In this document: positions 49,041-61,003 of the stretch, piece by piece
Layout of the letters: each line of letters starts with the position of its first letter
Position numbering within the stretch: the stretch's first letter is position 1
Assembly: GCA_963682175.1 (NCBI GenBank)
Contig: OY821786.1
Span: 36,635,501-36,699,500, forward strand
Reading direction: 5' to 3'
DNA length: 64,000 nt
From: Triglochin maritima
Taxonomy: Eukaryota; Streptophyta; Magnoliopsida; Alismatales; Juncaginaceae
The notes under the pieces: model-generated
Told to the model about the DNA's origin: nothing
What the model saw: the letters and a program-made list of their open reading frames with translations, nothing else
Databases searched by the model: none
Program-made: the position numbers and the translations under genes

Positions 49041-50029
49041 CCCGATGACTATTAATTCAATTTTAAAAATAAAATTTTATTAATGGATTTACTAAAAGAA
49101 TTAAACTAATTATTAACTTAATAATCGATTTATTTAGCAATTATCACAATTAATCAAAAATCCTTTACTAAAATCGTACACAACTAATTATTAACATAAT
49201 AATCAATTTTATTTAGTGATTATCACAACTTTTAATCAATAATTCGTCTCCCGCGGACGCCCAACCCAATTTTTTTTTTAAATTTAATTAAAATAAATAG
49301 GTCAGTTTACCAGATGTGAGTAGTCCGGGGCGTCCGCTGGTTCTTTTCCTGGCCTCCTAGACATTATATCTGGTGAATAGAAGAGTTATATGAAGAGAAA
49401 GTTGTGTTAAAAGAGTGAAATGTAGAGTTATATAAGTAGAAAGGGTAGAGGGGCAAAATGGTAATCTGTTGGGGGCGCTTTAAGTAGTTTTACGGCGACA
49501 CGAATATCAGTTCAGTAAAACTTTGATCATCTTTATCATAAAAATGTTGTTTTCAATATATTTGTCATCTTTTCTCAAATTATTTTGTATTGTTTGCTAA
49601 ACATACTTCTTTTGTGTCTTATTGAAAAATTTGAATCAAATTGGATATCAATTTTTTAATCAAATTTGAGATGGATTGATTAAAAATCCGACCTAAATTC
49701 GACATTCAATTTCATTGGAACTTTACTGTAAAGATAGATTAGAAACATATTTACCAAATAATACAAAGCTAATGGAAAAAATAATAATTGAAAAATAATA
49801 ATTTTTTGATAAAAAAATCAATGTGTCTTACAAATCAAAATTTAAAATGTGTGAGCGTGACAATTCAAAATTGAAGATGACAAAGTGTTACTCGATTGGT
49901 TGAAGGTGATAAATTGTAATTTACTATAATTGTTTAGGTAATTTTTTGTTTGCAGGCTACTGTAAAGTAATTTTAATTGCTTGACATCAGTTTTGGATTA
50001 TTAATATTTGTGCCAACACTAAGTTGTAA

Positions 50030-50830
50030 GTTGTAACCTGAAAGATATGCAAGAGGATAATTTATTAGAATTGTAAGATGATCAAATACTTTGGAATAAA
50101 TTGAAGAAGCAAATGAAACTCTTCCTCATTTGAAGGAATTTATTTATAGTAGGAAGTATGAATTACATTTAATTGTTTTACAATATGGGACTAATATTAT
50201 CCAATTACATAACTTGGAAGACAAAAATACAATAGTGTTAATCAAGCTTTGTCCTAATACAATGTATGACTATATGGGCTTGGGGCTGGACCACATGAGT
50301 GGGTTCTAGGACTCTTGTGGTCTAACATTCCCCCACAAGTGAAGATGAGAGGGGCCCAGAATGAGCTTGGATCGAAGATAGTTAAATCGACGAGCGGAGA
50401 GTGGTTTGGTGAGGAGATCGGCCAATTGGTCTTAGGTGAACACAAACTGAACATCGAGTTGTTTGGTCACAACTCATTCACGAACAAAATGAAAATCAAT
50501 TTCTGCATGTTTGGTGCATGCATGTAGATTGGGATTGGATGCCAGATAAGTTGTGTTGAGATTGTCACACCAAAGAACAAGAATTGATTTTGGAATACCT
50601 AGTTCGGTTATTAAATTCTGGAACCAAATTAGTTCCATGGTGGCATGAGACCCCCCCATTTCTACTTCCATGCTTGATTTGGCAACTATAGGTTGCTTTC
50701 TTGTTTTCCAAGAGCCCAGCATTTGACGGTTCACGATTGTTACTTTTGACAACAATATTTGCGGTGGCATCACTGATGATGTTCCAATCGATTCAAACCT
50801 AATCTCATGAGTAAGTAACATACTGTGAAG
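50030..50830 (-). mobile_element. Truncated Ty1/Copia relic with 3' LTR
   Basis: Minus strand. RNase H remnants at 50821-50474 (VAKSSMEVEMGGSHATMELI, LWCDNLNTTYLASNP, HAEIDFHFVRE) are followed by in-frame stops and DQLADLLTKPLSARRF. Then comes a purine tract GTGGGGGAA and a putative LTR starting TGTTAGACC at 50327. The LTR's far end is near 50030 but not resolved. Reverse transcriptase, integrase and Gag are missing, and no left LTR was found, so the relic is truncated at its 5' side. It is unrelated in sequence to the young element at 15268. Confidence 0.8.
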
Positions 50831-52670
50831 GTCAACTACAGAAAGATCATCAAAACGAGTAGTAACAGAGGTTACAATTGTGTCTTATTCAGAACCAAGA
50901 CCAAAGAGATATGTAACACAAGATCAATATTAGTCATCGGATTGGCAACCACAACAAGATTATCAGCGATAGACTTCATTTTTTTGAAGATAAGTAGTCA
51001 TGGAAAGATCTACTTTCTTCGTAATTTGAAGTTGAAGGCGAAGTTGGATTATACACGAATGAGATTGGGAAGGAAAAAAAGTCCAATGTCGTCCACAGAT
51101 ATCGAGATGTATGACATCCAACAACATCACCAAGAACTTCCATGGTCAGAGAGGCAAGTAGTCATCCTAACAGAAGTTGGTCATGTTTTTTGCCAAAGTG
51201 AAAAGATTGGACAGGGATGAAATTCATCAAGAAACCCAAAGAGGTAATGACCTTTAACAATGGGGAGGATCTGAGATCTCCAGAGGAGATTGTTGACTCT
51301 GTCCAACACAAATTCTATAATTTAGTTCATACATGACCAGAAAATCTAAAAAGTCAGGTTCCCCTTCATCAACAACAAGAATAATTCTAGTTCTCCGGCC
51401 AAAGTTGAAGTTGAACTAACTTTTCTATCAACCAAAACCTTGGACGAGGACGCAGTCAAGTCAAGTGATCAGAATTAGAGTTTGAGGAGCAAAGGTTGGT
51501 TTAAGGAGAGTGCTAGGATAGTTTTCGTTTCGAGTGAAAGTAACTTCAGAAAATGGACAAGACGAGAGATGAAAATTAGACTTTAGTGGAGTTTCAATAA
51601 ATTCTTGCTTGCAAAGATAAAAGTAGCACACCATTTATATAAGAATGGGTTTCTGTAACATGAAAATAAGTAAAAGGGAAAACAACGATTTAAGGAGACT
51701 GTCCTATAAGGACATCTCTGTGTATGAATGTCAACACATTAATTTAAATTTTATAATAAAAGTATAATAATTAGGAAATAACAACTAAATTGTTTTGTGG
51801 AGAATGACCTTTGGCTTGATTGAAGATGAAATGATCCATTAATTGAGCAAAAAAGAAAGAATCGTATCAAGGAGCATTGAATGGGATTTACGGTATCAAG
51901 GATTATCCGACGCAAATCCTCCATCCTCCAGCGGTGTACAAGTACTGTTGCAAAGGTCACAACACAACCATAATGACAAGGCTCATAAATACATTTTATA
52001 TACTTAATTTGGTCACCCCGCTAAGAAGAAATTTTTTCAACCGCTATAGTTTGAAATTTTAACCCCATTCATATGTGTAAATTTGTAGTTCCAATTAAAC
52101 CATCATATAACAGTACAATTATATATGCAGAACCAACTACACAAGCTATATTGAAAAATTGGAATCCACCATCTTCTACTGTGCATCAACAATCAAAGCT
52201 AGTCATGATCGAAGTAGTTGGCCACACCCCCACAATAACTTACATACATCCAAAACATCATAATTAATATACTTGTAGTCTACATTCAATGAGAAACAGA
52301 AGATACACATGACATCTCAGACGCAAACAACAACAACAACAAGAATCCAATCCAAATCATAAAGGTTACACACCACATCACACAAAGAAGTCAATTCCCG
52401 AACCAAAATCCTCTCTGGCTTCCTCAGGAATTAATAAATCATCAATAAAACCATCACTTGAAGGATATAATCTGGTGCGCTCTTGACTTCTCTAAATTGT
52501 CTTCTATGACCAAACTGATCAGCTTAATCAAAAGTTAATTAATCCATAAATACTCCTAATTAACAGCAATGTTTCTACTTATTATATGCAATAACATAAC
52601 CTAATAAAGCTTAGGCAGAGATCACAACAACTGCCGTATCAACTAGGAAAATACCGAAATACCCTTGTCA
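50831..52670. other. Intergenic DNA left of the HDG5-like gene
   Basis: No supported gene. The first 800 bp may include more of the decayed Copia relic, but no domain is readable. The frame 50825-51220 has no recognisable motif. The right part is simple AT-rich DNA. Confidence 0.35.
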
Positions 52671-52676
52671 ACATTT

Positions 52677-52751
52677 CCCATGGATTCTACTAAATGACGT
52701 AAATGCCTTCAACGGGCTGAGGGTATTCTCGTCATTTAGAGGTTCATGGGA
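52677..52751. repeat. Imperfect hairpin downstream of HDG5-like stop
   Basis: TCCCATGGATTCTACTAAATG (52677 onward) pairs imperfectly with the reverse complement of CGTCATTTAGAGGTTCATGG (to 52751). The spacer is about 30 nt. It lies next to a second, better hairpin at 52796-52869. Confidence 0.6.
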
Positions 52752-52795
52752 TTTTTTTTTGTCTAGCTTAACTCAATTTTATGTTATATCATCAT

Positions 52796-52869
52796 GACTT
52801 CTACTCTTTCGCCATTATCGATAGACTTGCATGGGAGCAATGCGACTAATGGCGAAAGAGTGTGAAGTC
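52796..52869 (-). repeat. Strong hairpin in the likely HDG5-like 3' UTR
   Basis: The plus-strand left arm GACTTCTACTCTTTCGCCAT (TA follows) at 52796-52816 pairs with the right arm TAATGGCGAAAGAGTGTGAA (GTC follows) at 52847-52869. There are only one or two unpaired bases in a 21-23 bp stem and a loop of about 30 nt. It starts 61 bp past the HDG5-like stop codon, so it is probably transcribed in that 3' UTR. The size resembles a small-RNA precursor, but a tiny foldback transposon is equally possible. Confidence 0.7.
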
Positions 52870-52930
52870 AAGTTATTTTTTGAAATCATACCAGCAGATC
52901 AAGCAGGTGTTGGTGATCTCACTTGCAGTG

Positions 52931-55900
52931 TCAATTTTCCAGTAAGACGGTGTTAGCCACCGATACGTCAGCATGTTCAAGTGCGGTACGAATTTGGTCA
53001 ACAGCGTTGGACAAGTGGTTGTTGATGGCGGTGACGCTCGATAGGTTAAGCTTTGCGGACGGAATTGCACTAGCCAAAACTTGTAGACCGACGGTTAGAA
53101 GGCAACCGTTGGTCGATGTGTTTCCAGTGGCGGTGAGGGACGACGATGGAACAACGACGAAGCCATTTGGGAGGAGGGGAATATAAGAAGGGTCCTCCCC
53201 ACTCATTGCCACTTGGACGGAGTCGACGTCCATGGTGGTGTAGACCACAAGGCTGCCTCCACTGGGGTGAGTGCTGCTCTCTTGTAGCAAGAGCTCCACA
53301 TTTTGTGAGGAGTTGCTTGATGCCTGTTGACCAAAGTCAAAATAGTCAAATGTTCAAAATTAAATTGTTGAATTTGGACTAAGTTCAATGGTTTAGGGTT
53401 GGTGATTAATTACGTTGATTCTGAAGAGTGAGACGCAATTCTTGTGGTGTGATCCGTTTGCAATGTGAGCAACTTCATGTAGAGAGTTCCCGCCAGAAAG
53501 AACGTCCAACTGATAATAATAAACATGCATTACATAATATTAATTTATTTATATAACAACTATATATATATATATATTAGTATTACTCTAATTCCATATG
53601 GCAATTTGAATTAACTCTATTTCCATACCGTAAATCATTTTTTGTTGTATCGTTTGTTGGTATCATATGATATGAATGTCATAAAAAACAACTCCTTAAG
53701 AAATAGCATTATAGGACTCTTTTAGTATGGTATGAATTCATAATATAGTTGATTTCCTGATTCTATAAACCTTAAATCTTCATGAAAATTATATAAATTC
53801 TAAATATAGTTGATTTACATATATAGCCACAAGTAATAGAAACTATATAAGTAGTGATATATATATATGGTAATTTTTGCTTATATATTAACTCAATAAT
53901 AAAATTCTAACCTGTGATCTTCTGTTTTCATCAGTGAGAAGTTCAAACACTTGGAGATGGGAGAAAGGCAGCCAAGTTGTAGAAACGGCGCTGAGAATGA
54001 CTCCATTGGGCTGCCCAGCCTCTGAGTTCTTCCTTGTGGTGATCCGAATTGTGTCGTTAGACGAGTAGGAAAGTGCGGTCCACGGTTGAATCATCGACAC
54101 GGACGAGCAAAAGTTGGAACAAAATGTCTTTATCATCCTCAACGACAACCTCATCATGTTTTTCCTAGCTTCGGCAGATGGAATCACTATAAAAACACAT
54201 GGTAATTATAGTGAAGTGATATTTTTTTGTGTCTTGTAAGATTTTTCTCTTGAAAGTAGTTTGTAATTAAGAACTTAGATCGACAAGCTGAGCTAATTCC
54301 AATTCAAGATGGTCTTGTAGCTTGTAATTAAGAACTTAAGTAGTTTTCGAAAAAGAAAAATGTGAATGATTAATATATATATATATATATATGTACCTCC
54401 AAGATCGGAAACATTTCTAGCCATGAGACTGGCGAGCCTGTTGCACTGGTGTTGGAGGACGGCGAGCCACCGGGTAGCCCCGAAGGCGCCACCACTTGTA
54501 ACAAAATGATCGAATATTTGGTGCACAGGCTTGGACTCCACCTCTGCTTGCTCAACCCAAGTCACCTGCTCATAAATAAATAAAATATAGTCTCACATTA
54601 ATCAACCAAAACAATAACTCCCTAGCTAGTTTTTAGGATATCAATTACGTACTGGCGACAATCGTTTCTGTTGCGCTATATATTTGAAAAATAAATATCA
54701 TGCTGCAATTAATTATATATCAAACATGGAAGAGTATATATATTACATATTTTAGATGAATGAAACCATAGTACTCCTTCTACATATATTAGACCATAGA
54801 AGAAACTAATTAATTAAGTAGAAAAGGAAAATATTCAAATTTTGAACAAAATATCTAACTTCTCCAATCATCAAACACTAGTGTATCATGTGGAGTGTTG
54901 ATGCAATTTTAACTAAAATATGCATTACAAACCCATCAAAACAACTTCATGATATGAAAATTAATTGGAGGCATGATTACTTACCATAGAGTACCCATTG
55001 GGCATATCTTGAAAAATAAACCCAGAAGGTCTCCTCTTATAACCTCTATTAGCATTTATTTGAAACCCTTCTTGTATTAATCCATCAGCATCAAAGTCCA
55101 CAATGACCCAAAATCCTTCTTCCACATTATGTTGGCAATACCTAAAGAAATAAGCTTCCCTTGTTGGAACCAGCGGTGAGAGAACTTGAAATTCCGCGTA
55201 CATCTGCCAATATACATAAACACATTTAATTAGTTACATAGCAACTTAAACAATTAGTTATATAGTCATAATTTCTTGTTTAAATACCAGATGAAGTGAG
55301 CCATTGTCATTGTCAGCAAGGTTTGGTGTGATCACTTGAAGGGTTTTGGCATTGGAGACTATTGATGGGAATAAATCCGCCCATTTGTTCTGATATATAA
55401 ACCAATGTTAGTCAGAAAAAAGTTACTAAAAACCCATATTTAAAAAAAGGAAACCATTCTACAATATGATCAGTTAATATATTTGAGTGGTTTCTAACAA
55501 AAATGCTCATCTAGATTTTCATTAATTATATGATAAGAACAAAGAGAAGATTAATAAGTTCCAACTTAATTTGAAAGGTATTGACAGAACTAAGGTGGTC
55601 AATAGTTTCTTTGATTGTTTCAGTGTATTTTAGGTGGATTAGTCAACCCCTTCAATTGCAAGGAAAAGTCTTAAAAATTCGATGCATGTTTTTTGTGGAC
55701 AATGTCTAATATTCTTCAAATATTTAATGCTTCATAGAATATTGGCAGTTGGCCTCCAAATTGAAGTAAACTTTTGGTTCCATTTTTTTGTCAGTCATTT
55801 ATATATCGATTTTGCAACATAAATATTTGATATTATATCCAAAAATTAGAAGTGTGGATTCACTATTTATTTAATTGTCATATTAATCAGGTACAAGAGA

Positions 55901-58383
55901 ATTGTCAAGTTCTAATTAAGCACGTATGATTGACATGAGATGAGAGTATCTTAGATACTTTCAAAATTATTATCGGACGACCAATTAATGATGTTAGAAA
56001 CTTTCCGAAGCTATTACTATCCCTATAATATATACTTGATGACTTACCACATCAAGGAAGGCATCAACAAGAGTAACACCATTCATCATAACATGCCCCC
56101 TATCTCTAGTGGCTTCCAATCTCATATCCTTCTTCTCCAAATTCACCCCCCATGAAGGAAACATTTTTCCATGCTCTTGCAAATTCATCACTTCTCCTCC
56201 ACAAGTGCCTTCTTTGTTGACCCAAAGTGGATCATTGGTCCTACACATCCTCACTAGTTGCTCAATCGCCGAAATTGACATATCGATAACCATATGCTTG
56301 TCTTCTTCTCTAACAAATGTCGTATCGGTATTAGTAAAGTACTTGGGCTCGCGGATGGAATCGTTAAATTGATTAGGGTTTGGTTGGTTGAAGTTTCTAG
56401 AGTAGATTCCCATGTCGAGATCGAGTGATGGGAGGAGCAATGGCGGTGCTGGACCCAACTGTGTTGTGATCGGTCGACCGGTGTATCGTGAAGCAATACA
56501 TGAAAGACGATCCAACTGTAAAAACAAACGGATAGACAATTACAATAGAAAGCAAATTAGCTTAATTATGATCGAATTTCGATAGCTCCAAACAATAGTA
56601 TGCATACATATTGTATGTCCAAATAGACCTTAACTAATTTGAAGCTAATATATAAAGAGGTTATAATTAAGGGAAGAAAATGCAATATGTTATACCTCTT
56701 CTTTTAGTCTAGCATTCTCCACTCTTAGATTTTGCTCATCAAACGACATTTCACCAAGGATGGCTGGACCGCCACAATTCGGACAAGCAAGGTTCCCCAT
56801 CGCCGCCTGTAGCCGGAAGTTCTCACTCTTCAAGCTCTCATTTTCAACCCTAAGTATGACATTATCTGCCCTATCTTGTTGTGCCTTCAAAAGTACACAA
56901 ATAAAATGAATTAAGAGTAATACATTTAACCATATTAGTCCTTTAGATTCTATCATAACCAAAATATTTATTGCCTTAGCTTTTAAGTGAACCAAACAAA
57001 ATAAATTTTAAAAAATAAATGAGAAATAATATTTCTTAACAAATCAATTCCTTGGTTGCATGAAGTCAAGAAAAAAGTTGTACTATGGATCTATTGTTCG
57101 TGGTTCGATATTCAGTTTGGTCAGTTTGTTAAACCCCAAACCCCATAGTGCTTAGCCAAGATTAAAGATTTAGTCACTCTCAAAACCGATCGAACTAAAT
57201 CAAGATCTCACTAAAAAACAAAATTGCTTGATTTCATTTAAATTTGTTAATAACTCATACGTACCCTTACATAAATTTTGAGAACTATGGAGTGGGATTT
57301 ACTAAAATATAAGCTTATTTGCACTTATCATTCACCATTAATTAAAAACTAGACCCGACAAGCTATAGAACCAACCTTCATCTGGGTTCGACGATTTTGG
57401 AACCAAAACTTGACTTGTCTGGGTTTGAGCCCCAGGTCTTGGCTCAACCTCATACGTTGCTTGTCGTCCGGATGTGGGCATTCCTTAAACAAACTACATC
57501 ATTATATATTCAGACTTAATATGTTAACAAAACAAACTTCAATTCAATCAAAACTCAGAAATAAATATTTGTAGATCCAAATATTCTTCGCCTTACGCTT
57601 CCATTTCTTGAATTTGGCGGACGGTGTGCCTGTGGTAGCGTTTCTTCTTCCCATTCGCGTCGAGTAGCTGTGGTTCTTGTTGGTTTTGATTTTGTTCATG
57701 TTCGTGTTCTGTCGTGTCACGTTCCTCTTCACAGCTTACAACGTCCATTTGACCGCTACCCGACACACTTTTGTCCAACTCTTCTTCCTTCCTCATCGCT
57801 CCTACCTTCTCTTCCTTCTGCAACACAAATATCATATTGACGTCATACATTATTGCACAAAAAAATGAACGAAAATTGAAATTATCTTTCGTTTGAGGTC
57901 GTGTTTGAGTGAACATTGGTGTTCTAGATGAGTTCAAAATGAGCATTTAAACTCACATTCTAGCTTATCACCCAAAATATGAGCTCGAATGCGATCTAGG
58001 GTTCACTCACTCGAATGCGAGTACAAACGAGCATTTTGAACTCTTCTCCACATTTATATGAAAAACTTCCAACCTACCATTTTCTACAATTTTTGGGGTG
58101 CAAAAACCTTTTACAAAGTAACATAAAATGACACAATAAAAATATATAGTTCACTTACAGGGATGATAGAGGAGGAGAAGGAGTGGAAGGGAGGCAAGTT
58201 GGTCATGAAGGTGGTGAGTTGATTAGGGTTTTCCATGGTGAAGATGGGGTCTAGTGGTATGCTCATGTTCATGTTCACGTCCATAGGCATAGACATGTTC
58301 ATGTTACTACCAACTCCATTAACACTTGCTCCCATCATCATGGAAGAAGATGATTGTTGCATCACTTGACAATCACCATACAT
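52931..58383 (-). CDS. HDG5: HD-ZIP class IV homeodomain protein, HDG5/ROC3-like
   Basis: Eleven exons on the minus strand: 58383-58159, 57817-57597, 57493-57376, 56884-56696, 56515-56048, 55389-55288, 55203-54985, 54565-54397, 54186-53912, 53509-53414 and 53323-52931. They sum to 2475 bases, giving 824 aa with all phases consistent; Arabidopsis HDG5 is about 820 aa. A Met/Asn/Ser-rich N-terminus leads to an acidic stretch and the homeodomain (about 131-188, [20 protein letters not shown], then [12 protein letters not shown]). A zipper-loop-zipper with CPNCGGP (Cys 222 and 225) follows, then a START lipid-binding domain (about 325-560) and the conserved HD-SAD region ending VANTVLLEN. Phrases such as [15 protein letters not shown] and [12 protein letters not shown] place it with HDG5/ROC3 rather than ATML1 or ANL2. 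These factors act in the nucleus of epidermal cells and control cell fate. Nothing looks broken. Confidence 0.95.
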
Positions 58384-59438
58384 TCTTCTCTGGCCTTCTT
58401 CTAAATCTTCTACTTATTCTCCTCCTCTTGAACCCTTCTCTGAACTTCTCAAAACACTAGAAGAGTTGTTTCTACTTCATTCCTACATAAATGATGAAAA
58501 AAATTAAGAACTCGTCTTTTGAAATGAAAAGAACAATATAGGTTGAGCAACTTAGACATATGCAAAGTTGGTAGCAAAGGAAAAAGGAAAGTACATCTTA
58601 GGTAAAGTTGAGAAGAAGAAAAAGGTGGTGAGAGTTGAAAAGATGGAAGAACCAGAAAGTGTGCAAGCTAGTGCTCTTCTTCTCTTTTAGAGACAAAGAA
58701 GTGAAGAAAAACTCTTACCTTTTTTGTAACCCCTCAACACTTGTAGAATAGTAGCATGTAGGATTTTTTTTCTCTTGGAATTTATGAGAGCCTTTTTATT
58801 TTACAAGAAATATTTTTTAATATGTGATTCAAAATGAATCAAATGAGTCAACAAAAAAAAACATGAAAACTAGCTAGATTCTCAACTTATATTCATGAAA
58901 TATATAGTCCAAAACATTGTGACTACTAACTTGGAAATTATTATTAACTCATCAAGATAGTGTACTAGTTGAAATTGTAAATGCCTTCCTCACAAATGAA
59001 TGGGAACTCGTTGAACAAGTTGAAATCATTGTTTTCTATCCAATGAATTATGTGTCTATATATGCATGTCTAAAAGCTGAGCGATGGGATTCCAAAATAT
59101 TAATCATACAAGAAGTATCGCAATAAGAAATAATTTAGAAATAAATATTGGAACGTAATTGTAAAACTGTATTTACTAATCATTATACTATGACCTCGTA
59201 AAATCAACGATTTTTTCTTAAGATTTTTTTTATCGTTGATTAGTATGATGGTCCACTTTAAGTAGTCTTTATCAACACTCCAAATGAAACCAAATGGCTT
59301 GAGAAATTTAACCCAAAAAATGAATTTTAAAAGTAATGTAAATTAATATATGTAGTCATATATTGAGCAAGTGGGCTAAGTCTATTTTAGCTATATCAAT
59401 AGCTTTGTAATTGAATTTAGGGTCGTTGTACACCGACG
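58384..59438 (-). promoter_or_regulatory. Upstream region of the HDG5-like gene
   Basis: About 1 kb of AT-rich DNA containing the 5' leader (pyrimidine-rich on the minus strand next to the ATG). A search by eye for the L1 box (TAAATGYA), common in epidermal promoters, found no exact match. No coding exon lies here. Confidence 0.4.
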
Positions 59439-59524
59439 TGGCGTCTCGGACGCACCTACATGGTCAGTCCAGTTATCAAAAGTCAAATGTTTTTTTTTTC
59501 TGAAATTAATTTAATAACATGTTT

Positions 59525-60060
59525 GTGTCACATGCAACTTTTAGTTTCTCAATGCAACATTACTTTCTCACTGCAACGTTTGGTTTCCTCATGCAACTTT
59601 TACTTTCCCAACGCAACTTTTGGTTTCCTCATGCAACCTTCGGATACAAATGTAAAATTAAGAATTCATGTTTTGTCATTTTAAACATATAAGTTTGTCT
59701 TTTTTAACATCTGCGTTTGTCTTTTTTAACATCTGCGTTCTCCTTTTTAATATATGGGTTGTCCTTTTTAAGTAGTGGTTTGTCTTTAAGTATGATTTTA
59801 TCCTTGTTTATTACCGGTTTATACTTTTTAAGTATGGTTTTGTCCTTTTTAGTGTAGATTTGTCCTTTTTAAGTATGATTTTGTTTTTTTAACAGTTGAG
59901 TCGGTCCTTGTTATATTGGTGGGTTGTCTTTTTTATGTTGATGTTTTATCCTTTTTAAGCAACAGTTTGTCCTTTTTAAGTAGTGGTTTGACTTTTTTAA
60001 GCATGAGATCGTCATTTTTATCACCTGCGTTTGTCATTTTTATCATATTAGTTGTCATTT
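59525..60060. repeat. Short tandem repeats inside the TIR element
   Basis: First about six copies of a 20-bp unit like TGCAACTTTTGGTTTCCTCA (59527-59645), then about 15 diverged copies of a 20-22 bp unit like TTTGTCCTTTTTAAGTATGG (59690-60060). The two arrays abut. Confidence 0.8.
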
Positions 60061-60608
60061 TTAACAACCTAAGTTGAAATTAGTAAACAAGAACACGAAA
60101 TCAAACCCAATTCCGTGAAAACAAATCAGAAATCCCCAAAAAACTAATATCAAAGACAAACCAACTTTAGACAAGAACACCACAAACCAAAATCAAAGAA
60201 AAAGACCAAACTTTCAAGACAAATACCAACAACCAAAACACAAATGCATCACCACAACACCTCAAATTAGCCACAAAGAATCAAACTTTCCCCAACAACA
60301 TCACACAAAAAACCAAAACAAATACAAAGAACAAAAGCTACAAAGAAACAAACTTTCCAAAATAACATTAAAAATCAAGATCGATCCATCACAGAAAAAA
60401 CCAAAAACTTCAAATCAACCACAAAGAACCAAGTTTCCCCCCCAAAGCATCACACAAAAAAACTCAAATCAGTTATAAAGAATCACACTTCCAAAAAACA
60501 AGACTAATCCATCATTGAACAAAACCAAAACTTTAAATCAGCCACAAAAACCAAATTTCCCCAAAAAATACCACACAAAAAACTCAAATCAGCTATAAAG
60601 AACCATAT

Positions 60609-60802
60609 TCCTCATCCTCCCCGCCGACCAACTTCACCGCGACATCCTAACCAACGTCGTCGGCGTCCCCACCTCCCTCAAAACTCACTCCCTTGTCGTC
60701 TCCCTCGGCATCCATCTTACTGATCTCGCCTTCCACCCCGTCCTCGACCTCTCCGTCGACACCTCGTCAAAAGCCACGACGGATCTTTACACCGGGAGAA
60801 AA
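60609..60802 (+). pseudogene. GC-rich captured gene fragment
   Basis: One frame stays open for about 64 codons to TGA, with strong C preference at third positions (for example CTTCACCGCGACATC). This is unlike every flanking sequence. The peptide includes DQLHRDILTNVVGVPTSLKT and LAFHPVLDLSVDT. I do not recognise the family. The abrupt change in composition inside a TIR element suggests an exon captured from a GC-rich host gene. Confidence 0.5.
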
Positions 60803-61003
60803 TGATGGAGAATGGAAGGTTTTTGAGGACAATGGAAGGTTTTGAGAAGATATTTACGGTGGGAACCAAATGTCGCATAGTTTAGCGATGACGTGATACA
60901 AAATAAATAAATAGTATGTGATTTAATTAATTTTTTGATAATAAAAAATATGTGATTTTTACTGACGGGATTGACCACGTTAGACGGTGTCTGGGACGCA
61001 ACT

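Larger units (their letters stand above)
43588..49926 (+). mobile_element. Mutator-like element with transposase, OTU and PMD genes
   Basis: A 6.3-kb element. The ends share inverted repeats: left GTAAATTACAATT then TCGAGTAACACTT, and, about 50 bp further in, CGGAAAATTACTTAAATCGC with CCCCC. The right end in reverse has GTAAATTACAATTT, TCGAGTAACACTT and later CGTAAAACTACTTAAAGCGC. The right arm is longer by about 350 bp. Candidate 9-bp target copies TAATTTTGT (43579-43587) and TAATTGTTT (49927-49935) agree at 7 of 9 bases. Inside are a MULE transposase and an OTU domain on the plus strand and a plant mobile domain gene on the minus strand. All carry stops or frameshifts. The ends resemble those of the MITE at 7366-7792. 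Confidence 0.8.
59439..61003. mobile_element. TIR element with captured coding fragment (Pack-type)
   Basis: The left end GTGGCGTCTCGGACGCACC, then ATGGTCAGTCC, mirrors the right end read in reverse: GTTGCGTCCCAGACACCGTC, then ACGTGGTCAATCC. This gives imperfect TIRs of about 35-40 bp. I could not find a convincing target duplication, so the superfamily is uncertain; Mutator-like is the best guess. The inside holds two families of short tandem repeats (59525-60060), an A/C-rich repeated stretch (60080-60600) and a GC-rich coding-like block (60609-60802). Confidence 0.6.

Noticed and set aside
21128..58383. Biosynthetic or regulatory gene cluster (transporter, MYB, HD-ZIP)
   Set aside because: No biosynthetic enzymes lie nearby, and the genes are spaced by transposons; proximity is not evidence of a shared pathway.
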